Source: Bifidobacteriaceae bacterium (GTDB lineage: Bacteria; Actinomycetota; Actinomycetes; Actinomycetales; Bifidobacteriaceae). Taken from it: DNA of 5,175 bases. The stretch is taken from contig JAUMUB010000077.1 in the NCBI GenBank assembly GCA_030530905.1, positions 1 to 5,175 of the forward strand, in the 5' to 3' direction. This document shows, piece by piece, positions 1 through 5,175 of this stretch (positions are counted from its first letter, which is position 1; every line of letters begins with the position of its first letter). The notes under the pieces were generated by a model. The model was not told where the DNA came from, made no database searches, and saw only the letters and a program-made list of their open reading frames with translations. The position numbers and the translations under genes were made by a program.

Positions 1-238
1 CATTTACACTTCCTAAACGTTTACCAAAAATGTAAGCGTTGCCCGTGGTTGGAAAAGCGCGAGAAGCAAGCATAGAAATAAGTGTTGATTTACCAATGCC
101 ATTCGCACCAAAAATAACCCAATTTTCGCCTTTTCGAATTTTCAAATTCACATCTTGTAAAATTGGTCTTCTATTGCGCCTGAATCCCACATGTTCTATC
201 GAGACAATATTCGTACTATGCTCAAAATTTTCATTCAT
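1..238 (-). CDS. ABC transporter-type ATP-binding protein, N-terminal part (runs off left edge)
   Basis: Translating the minus strand from the ATG at 238 gives 79 residues (MNENFEHSTNIVSIEHVGF...) with no stop, so the 3' end lies outside the window. Residues 44-52 read GANGIGKST, a clear Walker A (P-loop) that binds ATP phosphates. The preceding strand-turn 'KGENWVIFG' and 'PILQDVNLKI' at 25-34 are the usual start of an ABC nucleotide-binding domain. The Trp just before the P-loop strand, and Arg rather than an aromatic residue at the expected A-loop position (about residue 21), resemble the actinobacterial ModF/COG1119-like ATPases as I remember them; this subfamily call is tentative. The Q-loop, signature and Walker B motifs are outside the window, so substrate and transport role cannot be told. 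It starts 4 bp after the tlyA stop with no good Shine-Dalgarno sequence, which suggests translation coupled to tlyA. In M. tuberculosis the NAD kinase gene ppnK follows tlyA instead. Confidence 0.9.
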   Translation of the reverse strand, partial: MNENFEHSTNIVSIEHVGFRRNRRPILQDVNLKIRKGENWVIFGANGIGKSTLISMLASRAFPTTGNAYIFGKRLGSVN

Positions 239-242
239 AATA

Positions 243-1043
243 TTATTTCAATTCTTCAAATCGTGCGTATAGCAAATATTCTTTATTACCGTGAGTTCCT
301 TCAATAGGGCTAGGTATTACTTTCTCAATTTTAAACCCACATTGTATGGCACATTCGCACACAGTATCAACTGCTTGACGGCGTAAATCTTCACTTTCAA
401 CAATGCCACCTTTACCTAGCTTACCCTTACCAACTTCAAACTGAGGTTTAATAAGAAGAATAATCTGAGCATTACTTGCGCAAATATTTTTCACCACAGG
501 TAGCACATATGTTAGTGAAATAAATGACACATCAGAAACAACCACATTTGGTTGATACGGCAAGTCACAAGGCTGTATATTTCGAATATTAACGCCACTC
601 ATTTCAGTAACATGCGAACTATTTGCGATTCGTGGGTCAAGTTGACCATGTCCGACATCTAAAGCAATCACATGCTGTGCGCCACGCTCTAATAACACTT
701 GTGTAAAACCGCCTGTGCTTGCTCCAATATCAAGCGCTAACGAATTTCGTACATCAACATGAAACTCATGCAATGCTCCCAGTAGCTTATATGCTCCTCT
801 TGAAACATACGAATCCTGATCAACCACGCTGATGCGATCGTGAACACCACATTTTGTTGACGGCTTTGTCACTGTAACATCATTCACTTGCACAGCACCC
901 TCTTTTATAAGACGTTGTGCCTTATTACGTGTAGAAGCATACTGAAGTTGCATTAAAAGAACATCAAGACGGGTTAGATTCTCTAATTGAGAACTTTGCT
1001 CGCTGTTATTCGTGTATGAATATTCGTCCCTTATGCTTTTCAT
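243..1043 (-). CDS. tlyA: TlyA-family rRNA 2'-O-methyltransferase (S4 domain + FtsJ-type domain)
   Basis: This is a 266-residue protein, close to the 268 residues of M. tuberculosis TlyA. An S4 RNA-binding domain spans about residues 24-75 (TRLDVLL...RLIKEGAVQVND), and a Rossmann-fold FtsJ-type methyltransferase domain spans about 80-262. The SAM-binding motif I is LDIGASTGGFT at 104-114. The family's catalytic K-D-K-E set is present as K86 (SRGAYK), D171 (VVSDVSF), K199 (LIKPQFE) and E255 (GNKEYLL), each 17 positions after the mycobacterial residue as I recall the numbering. Family members methylate C1920 of 23S rRNA and, in the longer type II proteins, also C1409 of 16S rRNA; loss gives resistance to capreomycin and viomycin. 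The Mtb-like length and N-terminal extension favour type II, but sequence alone does not settle this. The ATG at 1043 shares bases with the stop of the preceding mini-gene (TAATG). The nearest AGGAG (1058-1062) is 14 nt away, so coupled translation is likely. No other in-frame start precedes the S4 domain. Confidence 0.95.
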   Translation of the reverse strand: MKSIRDEYSYTNNSEQSSQLENLTRLDVLLMQLQYASTRNKAQRLIKEGAVQVNDVTVTKPSTKCGVHDRISVVDQDSYVSRGAYKLLGALHEFHVDVRNSLALDIGASTGGFTQVLLERGAQHVIALDVGHGQLDPRIANSSHVTEMSGVNIRNIQPCDLPYQPNVVVSDVSFISLTYVLPVVKNICASNAQIILLIKPQFEVGKGKLGKGGIVESEDLRRQAVDTVCECAIQCGFKIEKVIPSPIEGTHGNKEYLLYARFEELK

Positions 1044-1213
1044 TAGGTACGACTGCTCTCCTGTAGCTTCTCCTGTAAACGGTGCAAACTTTTAGTATAT
1101 AACTCAACTCGTTGCGAATCTTCTAATCCCGCACGGCTTTGCAATTGTTCTGCAAGTTCATCACCAAGCGTTTGACTAGCATACTGTAATTCTAGCTTTT
1201 GCTCATCACACAT
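1043..1213 (-). CDS. 56-residue helical hypothetical protein, positional counterpart of Rv1693
   Basis: A short open frame starts at the ATG at 1213 (MCDEQKLELQYASQ...) and ends at the TAA at 1045-1043. It fits the space between the HAD phosphatase gene (5 bp away) and tlyA (1-nt overlap, TAATG), and encodes 56 residues. The composition is charged and rich in Leu, Glu and Gln, with no signal peptide or membrane segment. The C-terminal part (about 37-53, VELYTKSLHRLQEKLQE) looks like an amphipathic, possibly coiled-coil, helix. No domain is recognised and no function can be assigned. Support for it being real comes from tight packing in the operon and from M. tuberculosis, where a conserved hypothetical gene of almost the same size (Rv1693) sits between the homologous phosphatase (Rv1692) and tlyA. 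Its 3' end carries two AGGAG strings, the second of which may serve tlyA weakly. Its own ribosome-binding site is poor (GAGAAAA), consistent with coupling to the upstream gene. Confidence 0.75.
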   Translation of the reverse strand: MCDEQKLELQYASQTLGDELAEQLQSRAGLEDSQRVELYTKSLHRLQEKLQESSRT

Positions 1214-1218
1214 TTTTC

Positions 1219-2232
1219 TCACACCGTAAAGTTAGGGAACACAAGACTTGATGGATTATCATACGACCATGCGCACATACATGCAGAGCGTAAAGCATTC
1301 ATGCTTGTAGGATCGCTTACTTCAAGAGCATTGTCACGAATAATAGCACGCTCACCACCACACACATACGCATCGTCAACTAGCACGGGTGCTTCGTGTG
1401 GCTCTAACAGTCCGCGTAAATCTTTAGCAATATATGTTGGGCGTAAATGTTCAGGAGCGAGGAGTAACATTTTCCAGTCAGTAACGCCTGTAAAAACAAG
1501 TAAGCTATCATAGTCGCCTTTGTTACCAGCTTCTATATCAGTGTCTAATCTATCGCCTACTGCCAAGCATAATTCTTTTTTAATTGGCATTGCGCTACCT
1601 GCTGCAATAGCTTGTGACTCCTCATACATTGCTGATTCAGGCTTGCCTGCACTAGCAATTGGCTCTACACCTGTAGCGTTCATAACTGCTTGAATCATCG
1701 AACCGCACCCCGGGGCCACTCCCTGCTCTCGAGGAATGGTAGTGTCTTTATTGGTAACAAAATACTTTGCTCCTTGCTCAACAGCAAAAGAGGCCTCTGC
1801 TAATTCATGCCAAGCTAAGTCAGGATACCAGCCTTGTATCACCGCTTCAGGCTTATCACTTGCCTTGTGAACTACCGTTAAACCTTGTTTTGACACTTCA
1901 TCTTGTAAATGCTCTGCTCCAAGAACCAGTACTTTAGTACCTTGTGGCACGTGTTTTGCTACCATGCGTGCTGCTACCACTGCAGAAGTTATGACCTGAT
2001 TATCTTGTACGTTTAAGCCAAATCCACGAAGCTGATCTGCAACAACGCTCTGGAATCTTGAAGAATTATTGGTCGTGTATGCAATACGCATACCCATTTT
2101 TTCAGCTGCGGTAAGTGAATGTGCTGCATGTTCAATAGGATTCTTCCCAACGTACACTACGCCATCTAAATCCACTAAAGCTAACTGATATTGTTCGCTT
2201 AAGGAAACTTTTGAACTTAATAGGCCTTTCAC
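1219..2232 (-). CDS. HAD-superfamily (subclass IIA) sugar/glycerol-phosphate phosphatase
   Basis: This 337-residue cytosolic phosphatase belongs to the NagD/PGP-like HAD-IIA group. All four HAD motifs are visible. Motif I is DLDGVVY at 21-27, with nucleophile D21 and acid/base D23. Motif II is TTNNSS at 53-58. Motif III is K197 in SAGKPE. Motif IV is GDRLDTD at 226-232, with Mg-binding D227 and D232. The C2 cap lies between motifs II and III and includes the family stretch TNKDTTIPREQG (160-171) followed by PGCGSMIQAV. It is the positional counterpart of M. tuberculosis Rv1692, reported as a glycerol-3-phosphate phosphatase in phospholipid recycling, so this is the best substrate guess, unproven here. 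The region after about residue 280 extends past the core HAD fold; Rv1692 carries a degenerate GNAT-like regulatory domain there, and this tail may be its counterpart. Translation starts at GTG (2232-2230): an in-frame TGA lies just upstream, no other start precedes motif I, and GGAGGT precedes it. It heads the HAD, mini-gene, tlyA and ABC run. Confidence 0.93.
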   Translation of the reverse strand: MKGLLSSKVSLSEQYQLALVDLDGVVYVGKNPIEHAAHSLTAAEKMGMRIAYTTNNSSRFQSVVADQLRGFGLNVQDNQVITSAVVAARMVAKHVPQGTKVLVLGAEHLQDEVSKQGLTVVHKASDKPEAVIQGWYPDLAWHELAEASFAVEQGAKYFVTNKDTTIPREQGVAPGCGSMIQAVMNATGVEPIASAGKPESAMYEESQAIAAGSAMPIKKELCLAVGDRLDTDIEAGNKGDYDSLLVFTGVTDWKMLLLAPEHLRPTYIAKDLRGLLEPHEAPVLVDDAYVCGGERAIIRDNALEVSDPTSMNALRSACMCAWSYDNPSSLVFPNFTV

Positions 2233-2235
2233 ATT

Positions 2236-2241
2236 ACCTCC
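2236..2241 (-). promoter_or_regulatory. Strong, closely spaced Shine-Dalgarno for the GTG-started HAD gene
   Basis: The minus strand reads GGGAGGTAATGTG here. GGAGGT (2241-2236) matches the anti-Shine-Dalgarno tail very well but is only 3 nt from the GTG start codon. The overlapping ATG at 2234 is followed at once by TGA, so it cannot start the gene. This fixes the GTG as the start. Confidence 0.7.
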
Positions 2242-2249
2242 CGATCAAA

Positions 2250-2310
2250 ACTCACGCTACTATCGCTACATATAAGAATTGTGCAATATTACACGGTAAC
2301 ATTGCACAAT
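2250..2310 (-). promoter_or_regulatory. Weak candidate promoter for the HAD-tlyA transcript
   Basis: On the minus strand a TTGCAC box (inside one arm of the long inverted repeat) is followed after 16 nt by GATAGT. Both are poor matches to TTGACA and TATAAT. An alternative -10, TATATG, lies directly after the hairpin. The 92-bp gap is the only sizeable break between the TPR gene and tlyA, so a promoter here would make sense, but the sequence evidence is thin. Confidence 0.25.
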
Positions 2311-2316
2311 TCTTAT
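2272..2316. repeat. Long inverted repeat (hairpin) between TPR and HAD genes; terminator or operator candidate
   Basis: Positions 2272-2287 (ATAAGAATTGTGCAAT) pair perfectly with 2301-2316. After one A/C mismatch (2288/2300), four more pairs follow (2289-2292 with 2296-2299), closing on a 3-nt loop. This is a 21-position stem with one mismatch. In the minus-strand RNA it begins 8 nt after the TPR stop codon, which suits an intrinsic terminator. However, the stem is AT-rich and the downstream tract (UUCUUAUAUGU) is only moderately U-rich, and the symmetric DNA could equally be a protein-binding site. It is the only extended hairpin noticed in the gene cluster. Confidence 0.65.
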
Positions 2317-2324
2317 CGCACTAT

Positions 2325-3227
2325 TTATGCCTCATTATCTTGATTTTCTGAATCGCCCTCAACAGCATTATCATCTACTATTTCAGAGGTTTCTTCTGTG
2401 TCTTCTTCGAAATCGTTATCAAAAGTGTTCTCTGGAGCGTATTGTGCATCATCTTCACTAATGCCAACTTCCTCCATCATATCCTCAGTAACATGATTTA
2501 AATCGTAGTCAATAAGTACTTCTTGATCCTCATCATCTATTTGAGCGTAACGTTCTTCTAAAGAGTCAAGAACATCATCAAGCCTGCGTGCTTTATCGAA
2601 CTGTCCTGCTTCTTCAAGGAAATACTGTTCAGCCTGAATTGCACGCATTCGGTATTCACCCGGAACGCTCTTAGATTTGCCCACTGTATGAGCAATTTCT
2701 ATTGCTTTATCAAACTTCTTTAAATCTGCTAAAGCACCAGCAAGCACAAGAAGCATTTCAACCTTAGCTTCACCACGCAAATACTGAGCATCTTGTGAAC
2801 CTGCTAACTCAACAGCACGTTCAGGATGACCTAAACCACGTTCACAGTCTGCAATAAACGGTAAATAGTCGAGGAAACCATTCATACGGAACGCAGTTTT
2901 GAATTCACGTAACGCGGTCTTATAATCTCCTTGACGGTATGTTATGAATGCTAGTACTTCGCGTGAGAACTCTACACGGGAAGCCTGATGAGCAACCCAC
3001 TTAGCATGTTCAAGCGCAAGTTCAGGGTTTTCCTCTTCTAAAGCATAAGCTGCTAGAATGTGTAAACCAATATTCTCAGCATGTTCTTTTGCTAATCCTC
3101 GTAAACGTTCGCGTTCTTCTGTGGATAGCATTGCCCATTCCATACCCTTAGGCATTTTTGGCTCATTAGGACGGCGATGTGTGTATGGGTTTTGTGATGG
3201 GAATGAAATCGTACCATCAGAGTTCAT
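2325..3227 (-). CDS. Tetratricopeptide-repeat protein with acidic C-terminal tail (Rv1691-like)
   Basis: This 300-residue soluble protein has no signal peptide. Residues 1-35 are a polar lead (NPYTHRRPNEPKMPKG). Residues about 38-225 form helical repeats of TPR type, for example ENPELALEHAKWVAHQASR (66-84), QGDYKTALREFKTAFRMNG (99-117), ADCERGLGHPERAVELAG (126-143) and LADLKKFDKAIEIA (166-179). Residues 231-300 hold about 30 Asp/Glu and no Lys or Arg, forming a long acidic disordered tail. Position and domain pattern match the actinobacterial TPR protein Rv1691, which lies between the tyrS region and the HAD phosphatase in M. tuberculosis. TPR folds serve as protein-interaction scaffolds; the partner is unknown. 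The ATG at 3227 overlaps the stop of the upstream basic protein (ATGA). An in-frame TGA lies four codons upstream, so this ATG is the earliest start. Only weak Shine-Dalgarno character precedes it, implying reinitiation. In several other actinobacteria I recall an Arg/Gly/Asp-rich arm fused in front of this TPR domain; here the arm is a separate gene. Confidence 0.88.
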   Translation of the reverse strand: MNSDGTISFPSQNPYTHRRPNEPKMPKGMEWAMLSTEERERLRGLAKEHAENIGLHILAAYALEEENPELALEHAKWVAHQASRVEFSREVLAFITYRQGDYKTALREFKTAFRMNGFLDYLPFIADCERGLGHPERAVELAGSQDAQYLRGEAKVEMLLVLAGALADLKKFDKAIEIAHTVGKSKSVPGEYRMRAIQAEQYFLEEAGQFDKARRLDDVLDSLEERYAQIDDEDQEVLIDYDLNHVTEDMMEEVGISEDDAQYAPENTFDNDFEEDTEETSEIVDDNAVEGDSENQDNEA

Positions 3228-3595
3228 GCGAGTCCATCACGATGAGTGGAACGTTCACCACGATTATTGTTATAGTCGTTACGCTTATTGTTATAGTTAC
3301 CGCGATTGTTACTATAATCGTTACGTTTACTGTGCGCTGTTCGATCATCGCCACGTTTAGCGTGGAAGCTACGTCCACTATTCTCATGGGTACGCCCATT
3401 AAAATCACGATCATCATTATGACGTTTACGGTCAAATTTACGACCATTATTGTCTTCACGCCTACGGTCTTTAAAGTTTTTCCCACTCTCATGATTACGA
3501 GAATGAGAGTCATTGTTATTCCATGACTTCTTGCCACCAGACTTCTTATTATTACCGCCCTTGTAGCCGCGACCACGCTGCTGATTTTGTGCCAT
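3224..3595 (-). CDS. Asn/Arg-rich low-complexity basic protein, putative RNA-binding arm
   Basis: This 123-residue protein is almost wholly low-complexity. It has about 32 Lys/Arg, 23 Asn and 16 Asp/Glu, no Ile or Val, and a single Leu. That predicts a disordered, strongly basic chain with RGG-like pieces near the start (QQRGRGYKGG). Two near-repeats of KRNDY(S/N)NNRG occupy residues 90-113, and the pair NHESGKNF (34-41) and THENSGRSF (69-77) also looks duplicated. Such chains commonly bind nucleic acid, but no folded domain is present and the role is inferred. The ATG at 3595 is preceded by AAGGA (3600-3604), a usable ribosome-binding site. The gene lies 51 bp after tyrS with no clear terminator, so it is probably co-transcribed. 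It overlaps the TPR gene by ATGA. It stands where lprJ is in M. tuberculosis but carries no lipoprotein signal. The unusual composition also opens long reading frames in other frames and on the other strand; the clean start, Shine-Dalgarno and coupling favour this frame. Confidence 0.8.
   Translation of the reverse strand: MAQNQQRGRGYKGGNNKKSGGKKSWNNNDSHSRNHESGKNFKDRRREDNNGRKFDRKRHNDDRDFNGRTHENSGRSFHAKRGDDRTAHSKRNDYSNNRGNYNNKRNDYNNNRGERSTHRDGLA
3257..3328 (-). repeat. Tandem repeat inside the basic-protein gene
   Basis: Codons for residues 90-103 (3328-3287) are followed directly by a similar copy for residues 104-113 (3286-3257). The units encode KRNDYSNNRGNYNN and KRNDYNNNRG, so the period is 42 nt with the second copy shortened. 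The copies differ at several third positions, so the repeat is not a very recent duplication. Confidence 0.7.
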
Positions 3596-3646
3596 TATTT
3601 CCTTATACCACCTTAATTACAATCCAATAATACTTAACTATACGCA

Positions 3647-4969
3647 TTATTGGCGTTCTACAACTCCCAATGATCGTTTACCACGACGGATTAGTGCGAA
3701 ACGATTATGAATAAAATCGTCAGATTCGAGAACCTGTTCTGAATCTTCAACACGTTGATTATTTAGATACACACCACCAGATGCAATTGTTTTACGAGCT
3801 TCACTAATAGACTTGAATAAACCGGATTTCATGCCAGCTTCAGTTACTCGGTCGCCAATTTGCACACTTGCGAAAACTTTTTCGCCATTCTCATCAGCTA
3901 TTTTTAAGCCTTCTAATGAAGCTTCTAAGGTGTTAATATCAATTTCTGATAATTCACCACCACGTCCAAACAATGCAGCTGCAGCATCTATCGCCTGCTG
4001 AGTTGCATGAGATCCGTGAACAAAGCTGGTGACCTCCCATGCAAGCACTCGCTGAGCTTCGCGTGCCCCAGGATTCTCTTGCGCTTCTTTTGCTAAACGC
4101 TCAATCTCATCTTTAGGTAAGAATGTGAATACGCGCAGTAACTTTGCCACTTCATCATCAGGCTGATTGAACCAGAATTGGTAGAACTTGTATGGACTTA
4201 GCATTGATGCATTTAGCCATACAGCATTGCCCTCTGATTTACCAAACTTCTTACCTTGATTATCAGTGATAATTGGACTTGTGAACACGTGAACATTAGT
4301 GTTTCGTGTTTTGTGAATAAGATCAAGACCTGCAGTTAAATTACCCCACTGATCAGATCCACCGAGCTGTAAAGTACAATTGAACTCGTCATACAAGTGC
4401 AAATAATCGTTACCTTGTAAAACCTGATAACTGAACTCAGTGAATGAGATACCTTCTTCAGAGTTTAAACGGCGAGCAACAATATCTTTAGCAAGCATAG
4501 TTCCTAAGCGGAAATTTTTACCAACATCACGTAAAAAGTCAATAATGCTCATATTTGCAGTCCAATCGTAATTACTTACGAACTGAACTGGATTATCGCC
4601 ACTAGTTTCTAAAATTCCACCGATTTGATGCTTAAGGCGCTCAGCCCATTCACTTACAACTTCTTTAGGATTAAGCGTACGCTCACCAGACTGTCTTGGA
4701 TCTCCAATCAAACCTGTTGCACCGCCAACAAGTGCTATTGGATGATGGCCTGCTGCCTGCAAGTGACGCATAATAATAAGTTGAACTAAATTACCAATAT
4801 GCAATGATGCGGCTGAAGGGTCAAAACCGCAATAATATGTAATTGGCTCAGAATTAAGCGCATTCTTCAACGCTTCAATATCTGTAGATTGGTTAATCAA
4901 ACCGCGCCACTGCAACTCATCAAAGAGTGAATCAAATCCGGCTTCTTTGAAGTCTTTGACTTGAGCCAT
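3647..4969 (-). CDS. tyrS: Tyrosyl-tRNA synthetase
   Basis: This is a 440-residue cytosolic class I aminoacyl-tRNA synthetase that attaches tyrosine to tRNA-Tyr using ATP. The class signatures are HIGN at 57-60 (HIGH motif) and KFGKS at 241-245 (KMSKS motif). The tyrosine pocket matches the Bacillus enzyme with a constant shift of 12 residues: Y46, D90, Y181, Q185, D188 and Q207. Other family blocks are [16 protein letters not shown] (45-60), [20 protein letters not shown] (81-100) and [10 protein letters not shown] (202-211). After the Rossmann catalytic and helical anticodon-binding regions, a C-terminal S4-type RNA-binding domain covers about 372-436 ([20 protein letters not shown]). Length and all key residues are normal, so it should be active. 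The ATG at 4969 is preceded by GGGAG (4979-4983) at a 9-nt spacing. A candidate promoter lies about 30-60 bp upstream. No T-box leader is seen. It appears to be the first gene of the run. Confidence 0.98.
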   Translation of the reverse strand: MAQVKDFKEAGFDSLFDELQWRGLINQSTDIEALKNALNSEPITYYCGFDPSAASLHIGNLVQLIIMRHLQAAGHHPIALVGGATGLIGDPRQSGERTLNPKEVVSEWAERLKHQIGGILETSGDNPVQFVSNYDWTANMSIIDFLRDVGKNFRLGTMLAKDIVARRLNSEEGISFTEFSYQVLQGNDYLHLYDEFNCTLQLGGSDQWGNLTAGLDLIHKTRNTNVHVFTSPIITDNQGKKFGKSEGNAVWLNASMLSPYKFYQFWFNQPDDEVAKLLRVFTFLPKDEIERLAKEAQENPGAREAQRVLAWEVTSFVHGSHATQQAIDAAAALFGRGGELSEIDINTLEASLEGLKIADENGEKVFASVQIGDRVTEAGMKSGLFKSISEARKTIASGGVYLNNQRVEDSEQVLESDDFIHNRFALIRRGKRSLGVVERQ

Positions 4970-4998
4970 TATACATATCTCCCTATCAAATTTTTAAA

Positions 4999-5027
4999 CA
5001 TATAAAAATCAAATATTCGATTTTCAA
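4999..5027 (-). promoter_or_regulatory. Candidate sigma-70-type promoter of tyrS
   Basis: On the minus strand TTGAAA (5027-5022) and TATATG (5004-4999) are separated by exactly 17 nt. This gives a -35 matching 5 of 6 consensus bases and a -10 matching 4 of 6. The start of transcription would be near 4992, leaving a leader of roughly 23 nt that holds the GGGAG ribosome-binding site. Local AT-richness makes chance matches common, so this is a good candidate, not a certainty. Confidence 0.5.
5005..5024. promoter_or_regulatory. 20-bp near-palindrome in the tyrS promoter spacer, operator candidate
   Basis: The plus strand reads AAAATCAAATATTCGATTTT, symmetric at 9 of its 10 base pairs (5011 and 5018 do not match). 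It sits between the proposed -10 and -35 boxes and overlaps the latter by 3 nt. A related half-site, AAAATCGA, occurs at 5049-5056. Binding here would block polymerase, but AT-rich palindromes also arise by chance. Confidence 0.35.
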
Positions 5028-5175
5028 CAATACCAGACAGTAGTATACAAAATCGATAACCTGCAAAGCTTTACGTGCTGTGAGAACTTGCTATTAGATT
5101 AAAAAATATGGTTGCATGCAAAATCATAAGAAATTTTTGTAATAATCTTACACTAATTCTGAAATGCAACCAACA
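5028..5175. other. Non-coding region upstream of the tyrS promoter, with inverted TGGTTGCAT repeats
   Basis: I see no convincing gene, tRNA or T-box in this stretch. It holds a 9-bp inverted pair, TGGTTGCAT (5109-5117) and ATGCAACCA (5164-5172), 46 bp apart. It also has a 10-bp perfect palindrome, TTGCATGCAA, at 5112-5121. The intervening DNA is AT-rich without a stable GC hairpin. It may hold regulatory sites or the 3' flank of a gene beyond the right edge. Confidence 0.4.

Noticed and set aside
1199..1513. Plus-strand open frame opposite the 3' part of the HAD gene
   Set aside because: It lies antisense to a well-supported gene and its product shows no recognisable motif. The same holds for plus-strand frames at 39-272, 3058-3360 and 3813-4001.
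2272..2316. Miniature transposable element (MITE) or REP element
   Set aside because: Only one copy is in the window and no target-site duplication is evident. The segment is shorter than typical MITEs, so a local hairpin is the simpler reading.
3215..3240. Programmed ribosomal frameshift joining the basic ORF to the TPR ORF
   Set aside because: There is no slippery heptamer near the stop. The ATGA overlap is better explained by termination and reinitiation, though a sequencing indel cannot be excluded from sequence alone.
3179..3576. Long Val/Ile/Thr-rich open frames on the plus strand and in another minus frame over the basic-protein gene
   Set aside because: They arise from the repetitive Asn/Arg codons read in other frames, lack ribosome-binding sites, and their low-complexity hydrophobic products resemble no known protein. 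The frame starting at 3595 has a Shine-Dalgarno and is coupled to the next gene.
5109..5172. tRNA gene or small structured RNA
   Set aside because: The inverted 9-mers enclose 46 AT-rich bases with no cloverleaf, T-loop (GGTTCRANYC) or anticodon arm.
4970..5175. T-box or tRNA-responsive leader in front of tyrS
   Set aside because: No T-box consensus (AGGGTGGNACCGCG-like) or terminator/antiterminator pair is visible, and the likely promoter lies too close to the gene to leave room for such a leader.
1..5175. CRISPR array, prophage, toxin-antitoxin pair or defence island
   Set aside because: There are no regularly spaced repeats, integrase, transposase or nuclease signatures. All seven genes fit a conserved actinobacterial housekeeping neighbourhood.

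Overview
The window reads as chromosomal housekeeping DNA from an AT-rich member of the Actinobacteria, most likely a low-GC member of the Bifidobacteriaceae such as Gardnerella. The organism call rests on gene order, on the bifidobacterial look of the tyrosyl-tRNA synthetase, and on AT-rich third codon positions. It is an inference, with no search behind it.

All seven recognisable genes lie on the minus strand, so transcription runs from right to left. In transcription order they are tyrS (3647-4969), an Asn/Arg-rich low-complexity basic protein (3224-3595), a TPR protein with an acidic tail (2325-3227), a HAD-IIA phosphatase (1219-2232), a 56-residue helical mini-protein (1043-1213), tlyA (243-1043), and the first 79 codons of an ABC-type ATPase that runs off the left edge (1-238). 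This order closely parallels the Mycobacterium tuberculosis run tyrS - lprJ - Rv1691 (TPR) - Rv1692 (HAD phosphatase) - Rv1693 (small hypothetical) - tlyA - ppnK - recN. Two positions differ: the basic protein stands where lprJ would be, and an ABC ATPase follows tlyA where ppnK would be.

The genes are packed tightly. The basic-protein and TPR genes overlap by ATGA. The HAD gene and the mini-gene are 5 bp apart, the mini-gene and tlyA share TAATG, and tlyA and the ABC gene are 4 bp apart. Only two gaps look regulatory. One is the 206 bp upstream of tyrS, with a plausible sigma-70-type promoter whose spacer is a near-perfect palindrome. The other is the 92 bp between the TPR and HAD genes, with a long inverted repeat that may end the tyrS-side transcript or control the HAD-side one.

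The main theme is translation and RNA: tRNA charging (TyrS), ribosomal RNA methylation (TlyA), and a likely RNA- or ribosome-associated basic-protein/TPR pair. A glycerol-phosphate-type phosphatase and a transporter-type ATPase share the cluster. I found no mobile element, CRISPR array, tRNA, rRNA or clear new defence or biosynthetic system. The points most worth a second look are the split basic-arm/TPR module, the unannotated-size mini-gene, and the two symmetric regulatory candidates.
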